DNA of 64,000 nt from Streptomyces sp. NBC_00271 (GCF_036178845.1 NZ_CP108070.1:9114001-9178000), one strand, 5' to 3'; counted from the first letter of the stretch, positions 25,668-34,402 are shown. A program made the numbers and translations. Notes: generated by a model not told the origin, from the letters alone.

Positions 25668-26363
25668 CGGGGCCTCCTCGCGCGGTCGCCGGAACCGCAG
25701 GCGCCCCCGCCCCCGCGCCGTCGGAGTGGTCGGGCAGCCTCTCGTCGGCGAAGGGTGCTCGCTTCAGGGGCTCCCCTCGAACCCGAGCCGATCGAGGACC
25801 GTGCCGTCCCGCCCCATGACGTCGGCGGACCGGCCATCGGCGAACCGGAGATCCGCGGCTCCCAACTCCCGGGCCCGGGCTCGTGGAGCTGGTGATGACA
25901 TCAGGAAACCGGAAGCAACGCGAATTCCCCCTGTGCGCATAGAGAGTGGTGGGTGAAATTGAGCCGACAATGTCCCAGGAACTCGTTGCGGCGTATCTCA
26001 AGGGCCCGGTCGTGGTCGCCCTGTACATCGATTTCGCCGACGTGGTCCGCCAGCCCCTGAAAGTGGCCATCTCCGGGCTGCTCGCCTGCCGGGAGAATGT
26101 GCCGCTGGGGCAGGCTCCCTCGGTGCGATCCCGCCGCACATCGAGTAGGGGCGAACCGCCGGTGCTCGCACGCCAGCGGCCAGGACCGCGTAGAGCACCC
26201 ACCTCGTGGAGGAGCTGGGGAAGCCGGCGGGGAACTCGCGCAGCAGTTACAGGACTTGTGGCCGCCGTTTACCAAGACGAGGGTTCGAGGCCGCCCGTGC
26301 GATGGCCGGTGAGGGGCCGCTGGTAGGGCGGGCCACTGGGCTGTCCGTCAATGCCGGTCACGG
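25668..26363. other. Decayed DNA, no gene called
   Basis: About 700 nt with protein-like scraps on both strands (minus 25764-25970: RELGAADLRFADGRSADVMG; plus 25971-26100: VVVALYIDFADVVRQPLKVA). None can be extended or assigned. The left end of the older IS110 element must lie here but has no recognisable border. Confidence 0.4.
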
Positions 26364-26544
26364 GTGGACGAGGAGTCAACTTATCGTTATCCCGTCCAGA
26401 GCAGGTTCGTCGTCTTGGGCGTGGGCACGCACGGCGAGGTTCATGTTGCCGCAGTGGTCTGCCCACTGGGCCAGATCCTGGGCACCAAGTCCTTTCCGGT
26501 CACGGCGGTCGGCTACCGTCGGCTGCTCGCCTGGGCCCGCAAGT

Positions 26545-26630
26545 TACCGGTAGTTCGTTAAATCCGGAGGTAGAGGTCACCACCGGACACGGCATTGACC
26601 TCTACCTCCGGATTTAACGAACTACCGGTA
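26545..26630. mobile_element. 82-bp hairpin MITE with TA duplication
   Basis: Perfect 33-bp inverted arms at 26547-26579 and 26596-26628 around a 16-nt loop, flanked by TA at 26545-26546 and 26629-26630. TA duplication is the mark of the IS630/Tc1-mariner superfamily. The insert lies in a TTA Leu codon of the older IS110 transposase and adds an in-frame TAA (26559-26561). Confidence 0.85.
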
Positions 26631-27480
26631 GGCATGGTGCGGCGGGCCGGGGTGGAGGGCACCGGTACCTTCGGCGCGGGTCTGTCGCGGTACCTGCTGG
26701 CGCAGCATGTCGCGGTGTTCGAGGTGAACCGGCCCGACCGCTCGGCCCGCCGGCTGCTCGGGAAGTCAGACTCGCTCGACGCACAGGCCGCCGCGCGGGC
26801 GGTGCTCAGCGGTCGCGCCCAGGCGCGGGCGAAGACTGGCGACGGTCCGGTGCAGAGTGCTCGGATGTTCAAGCTCGCCAAGGATTCCGCGGTCAAGGCC
26901 CGCACTCAGGCGATCAACCAGCTCAAGGCCGTTCTGGTCGTAGCCGACCCGGTCCTGCGGGAACGGCTGTCTGGCCTGGGCAACCGCGAACTGTTCCGCA
27001 CCTGCGCACGCCTCAGTCCGCGCGAGGGCGAGGCCGGCGGGAGCGATGAAGACCCTGTAGCCGAGGCCACTCTCATGACGCTGAGCATGCTGGCTCAGCG
27101 CATCGAGCAGCTCACCGGGCAGATCGATGAGCTGAATCAGCGACTGACCGGGCTCGTTGAACGCCATGCCCGGCAGCTGCTCGCGCAGGTGGGTATCGGC
27201 CCGGACTCCGCTGTCACGCTCCTGATCGCCATGGGCGACAATCCCGAGCGGCTGGGCAGCGAGGCGTCTTTCGCCGCTCTGTGCGGAGTCAGCCCCATCG
27301 AATACTCCTCGGGCGGCCGGAGCTCGCGCCGGCTCAACCATGGTGGCGACCGGCAGGCGAATGCCGCTCTGCACCGCATCGTGTTCACCCGCCTGCGGGT
27401 CGACCCGCGTACCCAGGACTACTACGAGCGCCGCATCAAGGAGGGCAAGACCCGTCGTGAGATCATCCGTTGCCTCATTG

Positions 27481-27720
27481 GGGAAGTATTGATGGTGCGG
27501 CCCAATCCACGGGTCGTGACTCCCTCGGTGGGTGTTGGGGGACGGCCTCGTTGCCGTGCCGCGCTCGACGGCCAGTTTGAGTTTTGCCGCCCCTGACACA
27601 CCGGGGCCCCAGACCGGCGTCAAGGACATGCCCGACCGAGGGCCGAACAATGAGGAACCGGCAGCTGGGTCTCGCCACCTGCGGAGTCAACCGCCAACTC
27701 CGACAGAAGGGCTGGGATTG
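27481..27720 (+). ncRNA. Candidate IS110 bridge RNA
   Basis: The non-coding left part of the element, where IS110-group elements encode their bridge RNA (established for IS621). Guide matches seen by eye: CGTTGCC at 27549-27555 equals the left target 27468-27474; GTTTGAG at 27575-27581 is the complement of core plus right target 28935-28941; CAATGAG at 27648-27654 is the complement of core plus left element end 27474-27480; AGGAC at 27623-27627 equals the right element end 28931-28935. The two target guides face each other in an internal loop closed by a stem (27538-27546 with 27586-27593, one bulged A). AGACC 27611-27615 and GGTCT 27668-27672 can close the donor loop. RNA ends are not known. 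Confidence 0.75.
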
Positions 27721-28920
27721 ATGTTCGTCGGATGGGACTGGGCCAGCGCCAGCCATGACGTGACCGTCATTGAGGACCGCGGCATCGTGATCGACCATTG
27801 GGCCTTCCAGCACAGCGAAGACGACTTTGAGACTGCTTTGGCCCGGCTGGCCAGCCACGGCACCCCGGCCGTACTGCCCGTCATCATCGAACGTTCCAGT
27901 GGGCTGGTCGTCGACCGCTTGCTCGAGGCCGGACACCCGGTCGTCCCCGTGCACCCCACCGCCTTCCACGCCGCCCGGCCTCGATGGGGCGCCTCCGGCG
28001 CCAAGTCCGATCCTGGTGACAGCTACAAACTCGCCGACTACCTGCGAACCGACGGCCACCGCCTGCGCCGCCTCGTGCCTGTCGACAGCGGCCTGCGAGA
28101 ATTCCAAGCCCTCGTGCGCCTGCGCGACGACCACGTTCGCGCACGCACGGCCGCCGGCAACCAGCTCGGCGCCCTGCTCGAACAGCACTGGCCTGGGCCC
28201 AGGAACCTGTTCTGCTCGCTCGTCTCCGACATCGCCCTGAACTTCCTGACCGACTACCCCACCCCGCAGGCGGCCGCCCGACTCGGCGAAGCCCGCATGG
28301 CCGCCTTCTGCAAGCGCCATGCCTACCGCGGCGGCAAACCGGCATCCGCACTGCTGGCCCGGCTCCGCTCCGCTCCCGTCGCCCCGGTCAGCCTCCCCAC
28401 GCCCGTCCTCACCGCGCTCATCACGGCACAAGTCCAGCTCCTGCGCAGTCTGCAGGCCACCATCACCCAGCTCGAGACGACCATCAAGAAGTGTCTCGCC
28501 AGGCACCCGCGCGCCGTCCTCCTCGCCCGGTTGCCTGGCGTGGGCACCATCAACCTCGCGCAGCTGCTTGCCGAGGTCGGCCCGATCCTCGACCGCGTCG
28601 AGTCCGCCGAACAGGCCGCCGCCGAGTGCGGAGCCGCACCGGTGACCAAGGCATCCGGGAAGGCACATGGCGTCTACTTCCGATGGGCCGCCAACACACG
28701 TGCCCGCAAGGCCGTCACCGCCTTCGCTCACAACTCCCGCATGCAATCACCCTGGGCCGCCGCCCTCTACGCAAACGCCCGCGCACGCGGGAAACGCAAC
28801 CCGCACGCCACCCGCATCGTCGCCCGCGCGTGGCTCCGCGTCATATGGGCCTGCTGGCACAACGCCACCCCCTACGACCCTGACAACCACCCCGCCACCC
28901 AACGCCTCAAAGCCAGCTGA
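27721..28920 (+). CDS. IS110-family transposase (DEDD recombinase), intact
   Basis: A 399-aa recombinase from ATG 27721 (GAAGGG upstream). The N-terminal RuvC-like domain has Asp in GWDWASASHDV, Glu in VIIERSSG and the Asp pair in KSDPGDSYKLADYL. A coiled-coil region (LRSLQATITQLETTIKK) is followed by the C-terminal Transposase_20 domain (LARLPGVGTINLAQLLAEVG; catalytic Ser probably in KASGKAHG). It would join element ends to the target with a bridge RNA. The frame is complete and all expected catalytic residues are present. Confidence 0.93.
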   Translation: MFVGWDWASASHDVTVIEDRGIVIDHWAFQHSEDDFETALARLASHGTPAVLPVIIERSSGLVVDRLLEAGHPVVPVHPTAFHAARPRWGASGAKSDPGDSYKLADYLRTDGHRLRRLVPVDSGLREFQALVRLRDDHVRARTAAGNQLGALLEQHWPGPRNLFCSLVSDIALNFLTDYPTPQAAARLGEARMAAFCKRHAYRGGKPASALLARLRSAPVAPVSLPTPVLTALITAQVQLLRSLQATITQLETTIKKCLARHPRAVLLARLPGVGTINLAQLLAEVGPILDRVESAEQAAAECGAAPVTKASGKAHGVYFRWAANTRARKAVTAFAHNSRMQSPWAAALYANARARGKRNPHATRIVARAWLRVIWACWHNATPYDPDNHPATQRLKAS

Positions 28921-28940
28921 CTTGACTCAGAGGACTCAAA

Positions 28941-29010
28941 CGCTACGCGGCCCGCGAGGTCTTCCACCTGGTCAAACAGCTACAGCCAGGACCCCGCTCA
29001 TAGGGGCAGT
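28941..29010 (+). repeat. 70-bp direct repeat, copy 2 (IS110 right end)
   Basis: Identical to 20249-20318. It ends 25 nt before the chosen start of pcaL and marks the border between the eroded region and the intact genes to its right. Confidence 0.9.
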
Positions 29011-29035
29011 CGTGACAGATGAGAGGCTCAGGCGG

Positions 29036-30331
29036 GTGAGTGAGACACCGATGAACACCCTGCAATACCGCTTTGACGGGCCAGAAGACGCCCCTGTCCT
29101 GATCCTCGGTCCCTCACTGGGTACCACCTGGCACATGTGGGACCGGCAGATACCGGAGCTGTCCAAGAACTGGCGGATCTTCCGGTTCGACCTGCCGGGC
29201 CACGGCGGCGCCCCCGCCTACCCGGCGGGTTCCGTGACCGAACTCGCGGGGCGGCTGCTCGCCACCCTCGACGGGCTCGGCGTGCAGCGCTTCGGTTACG
29301 CGGGCTGCGCGTTCAGCGGGGCCATCGGTATCGAGCTGGCCCTGCGTCACCCGGAGCGGATCGCCTCGCTCGCCGTGATCGCCGCCTCACCCCGCTTCGG
29401 ATCGGCCGACGAGTTCCGGCAGCGCGGGGTGATCGTGCGCAGCAACGGTCTCGACCCGATCGCGCGATCCTCGCCCGAGCGCTGGTTCACGACCGGTTTC
29501 GTCGCTGCGCAGCCCGCGATCACCGAGTGGGCCGTGCAGATGGTGCGCACCACCGACCCCGGCTGCTACATCGCCGCCTGCGAGGCGCTCGCCGCGTTCG
29601 ACGTACGTGTCGAACTGGGCCGCATCGGCGTCCCCACCCTCGTCCTCGTCGGCTCCGACGACCAGGTCACCGGACCCGCCGAGGCCCGCACGCTGGTCGC
29701 CGGAATACCGGACGCCCGCCTCGCCGTCGTACCCGGCGCCTCGCACCTGGTGCCCGTGGAGCAGCCGGCCGCGGTCACCGACCTGCTGATACGGCACTTC
29801 TCCACCGCCTGGCAGCCCGCCTACGACTCGACCACGGGCCAGATGGCCATCCCGGCGGCCCCGGTCAAGCCGGTGCTCGCGGCACCCCCGCCGGTCGGCC
29901 CCGTCGCCGAGATCGCCCCGCCCGTCGTCCAGCCCGCGGGCCTGGGCAGGCCCGATCCCTACGACGCCGGGATCAAGGTGCGCCGCGAGGTGCTGGGCGA
30001 CGCGCATGTGGACCGGGCGCTGGCCTCGGCGGACGAGTTCTCCGGGGACTTCCAGGAGTTCATCACGCGCTACGCGTGGGGCGAGATCTGGGACCGGCCG
30101 GGCCTCGACCGGCGTTCGCGCAGCTGTGTCACGCTCACCGCGCTGGTGGCGGGCGGTCACCTCGACGAGCTGGCCTTCCACACCCGAGCCGCCCTCCGCA
30201 ACGGCCTCACCCCGGACGAGATCAAGGAGGTGCTGCTCCAGGCGGCCGTCTACTGCGGTGTCCCGGCCGCCAACAGCGCCTTCAAGGTGGCGCAGCAGGT
30301 CATCCGGGAGGAGACCACCCCCCAGGAGTGA
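29036..30331 (+). CDS. pcaL: 3-oxoadipate enol-lactonase / 4-carboxymuconolactone decarboxylase
   Basis: A 431-aa fused enzyme for two consecutive steps of the protocatechuate branch of the beta-ketoadipate pathway. The N-terminal alpha/beta hydrolase (1-260: LGPSLGTTWHMWDRQIPELS, FDLPGHGGAPAYPAG, VLVGSDDQVTGPAEA, PGASHLVPVEQP) is PcaD; a Pro/Ala linker follows; the C-terminal carboxymuconolactone decarboxylase (about 315-425; ELAFHTRAALRNGLTPDEIK) is PcaC. The elbow reads GCAFSG where PcaD enzymes usually show G-x-S-x-G. GTG 29036 (VSETPMNTL) is chosen; GTG 29012 is also in frame. The other pca genes, normally upstream, are replaced by the IS110 nest. Confidence 0.93.
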   Translation: MSETPMNTLQYRFDGPEDAPVLILGPSLGTTWHMWDRQIPELSKNWRIFRFDLPGHGGAPAYPAGSVTELAGRLLATLDGLGVQRFGYAGCAFSGAIGIELALRHPERIASLAVIAASPRFGSADEFRQRGVIVRSNGLDPIARSSPERWFTTGFVAAQPAITEWAVQMVRTTDPGCYIAACEALAAFDVRVELGRIGVPTLVLVGSDDQVTGPAEARTLVAGIPDARLAVVPGASHLVPVEQPAAVTDLLIRHFSTAWQPAYDSTTGQMAIPAAPVKPVLAAPPPVGPVAEIAPPVVQPAGLGRPDPYDAGIKVRREVLGDAHVDRALASADEFSGDFQEFITRYAWGEIWDRPGLDRRSRSCVTLTALVAGGHLDELAFHTRAALRNGLTPDEIKEVLLQAAVYCGVPAANSAFKVAQQVIREETTPQE

Positions 30332-30401
30332 TCTTGAGCCTGGTAGTGGGAGCACCTGTCTCGACAGCCCTCCGTGGCACCGGGAGGGGGAGGATGGACC
30401 C

Positions 30402-31037
30402 ATGAAGCTCACGAAGAAGTCGCATGCCTGCATCCGTCTCGAGAAGGACGGGCGTGTGCTCGTCATCGACCCGGGGACCTTCACCGAGGAGGACGCGGCC
30501 GTCGGCGCGGAAGCGATCCTGGTCACGCACGAGCACCTCGACCACTTCAACGAGGACCGGCTGCGGGCCGGCCTGGAGTCCAACCCGGCGGCCGAGATCT
30601 GGACCCTGAAGTCGGTCGCGGAGAAGATCTCCGCGGCCTTCCCGGGCCGTGTGCACACCGTCGGTCACGGCGACACGTTCACCGCCGCAGGCTTCGACGT
30701 CCAGGTGCACGGCGAACTGCACGCCGTGATCCACCCGGACATCCCGCGCATCACGAACGTCGGCTATCTCATCGACGGCGGCCGCGTCTTCCACCCGGGC
30801 GACGCCCTCACCGTTCCCGAGCAGCCGGTCGAGACGCTGATGCTCCCGGTCATGGCCCCGTGGAACAAGATCGCCGAGGTCATCGACTACGTCCGCGAGG
30901 TGAAGCCGCAGCGCGCGTACGACATCCACGACGCGCTCCTGACGGACCTCGCGCGCCCGATCTACGACCACCAGATCGGCTCCCTGGGCGGCTCCGAGCA
31001 CCTGCGGCTCGCGCCGGGGGCGTCGGCGGAGGTCTAG
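30402..31037 (+). CDS. MBL-fold metallo-hydrolase (YtnP/UlaG-like)
   Basis: A 211-aa metallo-beta-lactamase-fold protein: KSHACIRLEKDGRVLVIDPG, the metal motif THEHLDHF (HxHxDH, about residue 44), HAVIHPD and VFHPGDALT further on, and DIHDALL near the end. It belongs to the single-domain beta-lactamase-like hydrolases whose substrates are mostly unknown. GGAGGGGGAGG lies upstream of ATG 30402. Its TAG stop is inside the CTAG target of the MITE that follows. Confidence 0.88.
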   Translation: MKLTKKSHACIRLEKDGRVLVIDPGTFTEEDAAVGAEAILVTHEHLDHFNEDRLRAGLESNPAAEIWTLKSVAEKISAAFPGRVHTVGHGDTFTAAGFDVQVHGELHAVIHPDIPRITNVGYLIDGGRVFHPGDALTVPEQPVETLMLPVMAPWNKIAEVIDYVREVKPQRAYDIHDALLTDLARPIYDHQIGSLGGSEHLRLAPGASAEV

Positions 31038-31220
31038 GGCCTGTCCGGCGGATCATGCCGGAGACGCGGGGTCTGGCACGCCCATCTGCGGCGTTGTCGT
31101 CGGTTGCCGACGCTCCGCGTCGACGCCCTCCTCCGCCTTGCAGCTGCACGCACCAGACCCCGCTCACCTGCACTTATGAGGCGCCGTTACTTTCCTCCGA
31201 CCTGATCCGCCGGACAGGCC
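31038..31220. mobile_element. 183-bp MITE with 18-bp terminal repeats and CTAG duplication
   Basis: Ends GGCCTGTCCGGCGGATCA (31038-31055) and its exact complement (31203-31220), flanked by CTAG at 31034-31037 and 31221-31224. An inner inverted pair (CGCGGGGTCTGG near 31070, CCAGACCCCGC near 31162) extends the hairpin. CTAG duplication is typical of IS5-group transposases. No coding capacity. Terminal sequences of this type are dispersed in Streptomyces genomes. Confidence 0.88.
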
Positions 31221-31296
31221 CTAGCACCACCCGAGAGCAGGGGCGCCGGGCGGGCGCGGCGACCCGTTGTCGTACCCGCCCGGTAGGTTGTGAGGC

Positions 31297-32076
31297 ATGC
31301 GCATCGCGACCTGGAACGTGAACTCGATCACCGCTCGCCTCCCGAGGCTGCTGGCCTGGCTGGAGAGCAGCGGCACGGACGTGCTGTGCCTCCAGGAGGC
31401 CAAGGTCGCCGCCGAGCAGTTCCCCGTCGACGAGCTGCGCGAGCTGGGCTACGAGGCGGCGGTCCACGCGACCGGGCGGTGGAACGGCGTGGCGGTGCTC
31501 TCCCGCGTCGGCCTGGAGGACGTGGTCAAGGGGCTGCCCGGTGACCCCGGTTACGAGGGCGTGGAGGAGCCCCGGGCCGTCTCCGCGACCTGCGGCCCGG
31601 TCCGCGTCTGGTCGGTGTACGTGCCGAACGGACGCGAGGTGGACCACCCCCACTACGCCTACAAGATCCAGTGGTTCGAGGCACTCAAGGCCGCGGTCGC
31701 GGGCGACGCGGCGGGCAGCCGTCCCTTCGCCGTGCTGGGTGACTACAACGTGGCGCCGACGGACGACGACGTCTGGGACATCTCCCTCTTCGAGGGGGCC
31801 ACCCACGTCACCCCGGCCGAGCGGGCGGCCCTCGCCGCGCTGCGCGAGTCGGGCCTGTCGGACGTGGTCCCGCGGCCCCTGAAGTACGACCACCCGTTCA
31901 CGTACTGGGACTACCGTCAGCTCGGCTTCCCCAAGAACCGCGGCATGCGCATCGACCTGGTCTACGGCAACGAGCCGTTCGCCAAGGCGGTCACCGACTC
32001 CTATGTGGACCGCGAGGAGCGCAAGGGCAAGGGCGCGTCGGACCATGCGCCGGTCGTGGTGGACCTCGACGTGTGA
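31297..32076 (+). CDS. xth: Exodeoxyribonuclease III / AP endonuclease
   Basis: A 259-aa DNA-repair nuclease of the EEP fold: RIATWNVNS (N7), LCLQEAK (metal-binding E34), the VYVPNG Tyr, LGDYNVAP (Asp/Asn), RIDLVYG, and the C-terminal SDHAPVVVDL with the catalytic His. It cleaves at abasic sites and degrades 3' ends. Standard length for XthA. It follows the MITE; DUF6278 follows on the same strand. Confidence 0.95.
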   Translation: MRIATWNVNSITARLPRLLAWLESSGTDVLCLQEAKVAAEQFPVDELRELGYEAAVHATGRWNGVAVLSRVGLEDVVKGLPGDPGYEGVEEPRAVSATCGPVRVWSVYVPNGREVDHPHYAYKIQWFEALKAAVAGDAAGSRPFAVLGDYNVAPTDDDVWDISLFEGATHVTPAERAALAALRESGLSDVVPRPLKYDHPFTYWDYRQLGFPKNRGMRIDLVYGNEPFAKAVTDSYVDREERKGKGASDHAPVVVDLDV

Positions 32077-32132
32077 GTGCCCCCGGGGCGCGCCTGTGGT
32101 GCGACCTGGAGTGCGAATGTCACGCTGGGCGT

Positions 32133-32573
32133 ATGAACATCCCTTTCCTGGGCACCTGGCGCAAGAAGCACGGTCCCGCCTTCGGCGTCGCGGTGTTCTC
32201 CGACGGTGATCACGACTCCGACGGCGTCGCCGAACTCCTCTCCGAGTGCGAGCTGCTGCGCTCGCAGGCCCATCAGGCGGGCGTCGAACTCGACGACTCC
32301 GTCGCCTCGTTGGAAGCGCTGGACCAGCTGCTGCCGCGCTGGCGCGACGACGAGGAGAGCCTGCCATGGCTCGGCAACGACGCGGGGCTCTATCTCGGCT
32401 CGGTCATCGTGCGCACGGTGCCGGGCGCCCGCTGGGAGGTCTGGCCCAACGGCCACCCGGCGGTGCGGCTGGCCTCCGGCCGGGAGATCGATGTCGTCGC
32501 CGCCGGCCACACCTGGGCGTCCAGCGGCGCCCCCGAACTCTCTCAGTTGTACGCCGAGGTGGCGGAGGGGTAG
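32133..32573 (+). CDS. DUF6278 family protein
   Basis: A 146-aa soluble protein from ATG 32133. Features: an N-terminal KKHGPAFGVAVFSDGDHDSD, a helix VAELLSECELLRSQAHQAG, ASLEALDQLLPRWRDDEESL, then a beta domain GLYLGSVIVRTVPGARWEVW. From memory this is the DUF6278 family of streptomycetes, often next to xth. The DNA after its stop holds the promoter of the glutamate transporter. Confidence 0.75.
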   Translation: MNIPFLGTWRKKHGPAFGVAVFSDGDHDSDGVAELLSECELLRSQAHQAGVELDDSVASLEALDQLLPRWRDDEESLPWLGNDAGLYLGSVIVRTVPGARWEVWPNGHPAVRLASGREIDVVAAGHTWASSGAPELSQLYAEVAEG

Positions 32574-32713
32574 CCCGTCCCGCCGTGACGGCGTAAACCT
32601 GAAACTTCATAAATACGGCTAATGCCCGAAAAGTGCGTGTCGCGTATGGGGGGTCACCCTGCCCGGATAGTTTGCGGCTTCTGCGACACAGCTGAGAGTG
32701 GGTAGGGCCGGGC

Positions 32714-33457
<744 letters not shown>

Positions 33458-33473
33458 GCGGGGGAGTACGACC

Positions 33474-34391
33474 ATGATCCGTACGACGCGTACGCGCCTC
33501 GTCGTGGCCGCCCTCGTGTGCATCGCGCTGCTGACGGCCGCCTGCGGCAAGGAGGGAAGTCCGCCGACCAAGGGACCGGCCCCCGGCAAACTGCCCCACT
33601 ACCAGGTGGCGGAGGACTTCGAGCTCCCCTCCTCGCCCACCTGGGAGAGAGCCAGAAAGCGCGGCTACCTCAACATCGGCGTCAAGGAGGACCAGCCGTA
33701 CCTGGGCGAGAAGGACCCGGCGAGCGGCATCTACTCCGGCTTCGACATCGAGATCGCCAGGATGATGTCGGCCTCGCTCGGCTTCGACCCGAGCACCATC
33801 CGTTTCAAGACGATCGCCTCGGCCAACCGCGAAACCGCCCTGCAGAACGGTCAGATCGACTTCTACGTCGGCACCTACACCATCAACGACAACCGCAAGA
33901 AGCTCGTGGGCTTCGCGGGCCCCTACTACATGGCCGGTCAGTCGCTGCTCGTACGCAAGGACGAGAAGGACATCCACGGCCCCCAGGACCTCGCCGGCAA
34001 ACGCGTCTGCTCGGCGGCCGGTTCGACGCCGTACCAGCGCATCCAGACCGACTACCCGAGGGCGACGCTCGTCGCCTACGACACCTACTCGGTCTGCGTC
34101 GACAACCTGCTCACCTACCAGGTCGACGCCGTCACCACCGACGACGCGATCCTGATCGGCTACGCGGCGAAGGTGCCCGACGAACTCAAGGTCGTCGGCA
34201 AGCCGTTCTCGAAGGAGCCGTACGGCATCGGCGTGCCGCGCGACGACAACGCGCTGCGGTTCGCGCTCGACGATGCTTTGGAGGCCCGTGAGAAGAACGG
34301 CGACTGGAAGAGGGCGTACGAGGCGACGCTCGGGCTCTCCGGGGTGCCGGCGCCCACCCCGCCCGCCATCGACCGCTACCCGGCGAGCTGA
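33474..34391 (+). CDS. gluB: Glutamate-binding lipoprotein of the ABC transporter
   Basis: A 305-aa substrate-binding protein. Lipobox LTAAC with lipidated Cys24; the mature part is the SBP_bac_3 fold (YLNIGVKEDQPYLGEKDPAS, YSGFDIEIARMMSASLGF, YTINDNRKKLVGFAGPYYM). It binds glutamate outside the membrane and delivers it to GluC/GluD. It lies 16 nt after gluA. Confidence 0.92.
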   Translation: MIRTTRTRLVVAALVCIALLTAACGKEGSPPTKGPAPGKLPHYQVAEDFELPSSPTWERARKRGYLNIGVKEDQPYLGEKDPASGIYSGFDIEIARMMSASLGFDPSTIRFKTIASANRETALQNGQIDFYVGTYTINDNRKKLVGFAGPYYMAGQSLLVRKDEKDIHGPQDLAGKRVCSAAGSTPYQRIQTDYPRATLVAYDTYSVCVDNLLTYQVDAVTTDDAILIGYAAKVPDELKVVGKPFSKEPYGIGVPRDDNALRFALDDALEAREKNGDWKRAYEATLGLSGVPAPTPPAIDRYPAS

Positions 34392-34402
34392 GCGAGGCCG
34401 AT

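Larger units (their letters stand above)
27474..28936 (+). mobile_element. Intact IS110-family element inserted at a CT core
   Basis: The host transposase sequence is split exactly at a CT dinucleotide: CGTTGC-CT at 27468-27475 on the left and CT-CAAACGC at 28935-28942 on the right. Removing one copy of CT plus the insert rebuilds CGTTGCCTCAAACGC (RCLKR) in frame. No other target duplication or inverted repeats occur. This is the pattern of IS110 elements using a dinucleotide core. The element has ~240 nt of non-coding DNA before its transposase and only ~15 nt after it. Confidence 0.9.
26364..29003 (+). pseudogene. IS110-family transposase of the older element, disrupted
   Basis: Three exon-like pieces: 26364-26544 (FVVLGVGTHGEVHVAAVVCP), 26631-27476 (GMVRRAGVEGTGTFGAGLSR, KSDSLDAQAAARAVLSGRAQ, then SFAALCGVSPIEYSSGGRSS, the Transposase_20 region) and 28937-29003 (KRYAAREVFHLVKQLQPGPR). 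The joins read RKLGMVRR across the hairpin element and RCLKRYAAREV across the inner IS. The first catalytic Asp expected in GVDTH is Gly here (GVGTH), so the gene may have been inactive even before the insertions. Confidence 0.88.
26340..29010 (+). mobile_element. Older IS110-family element, interrupted twice
   Basis: The right end is set at 29010 from the 70-bp identity with the relic ending at 20318; the left end is approximate. The element is broken by an 82-bp hairpin insertion (26547-26628) and by a second IS110-family element (27474-28936). Removing both inserts restores one continuous transposase frame. Confidence 0.8.
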
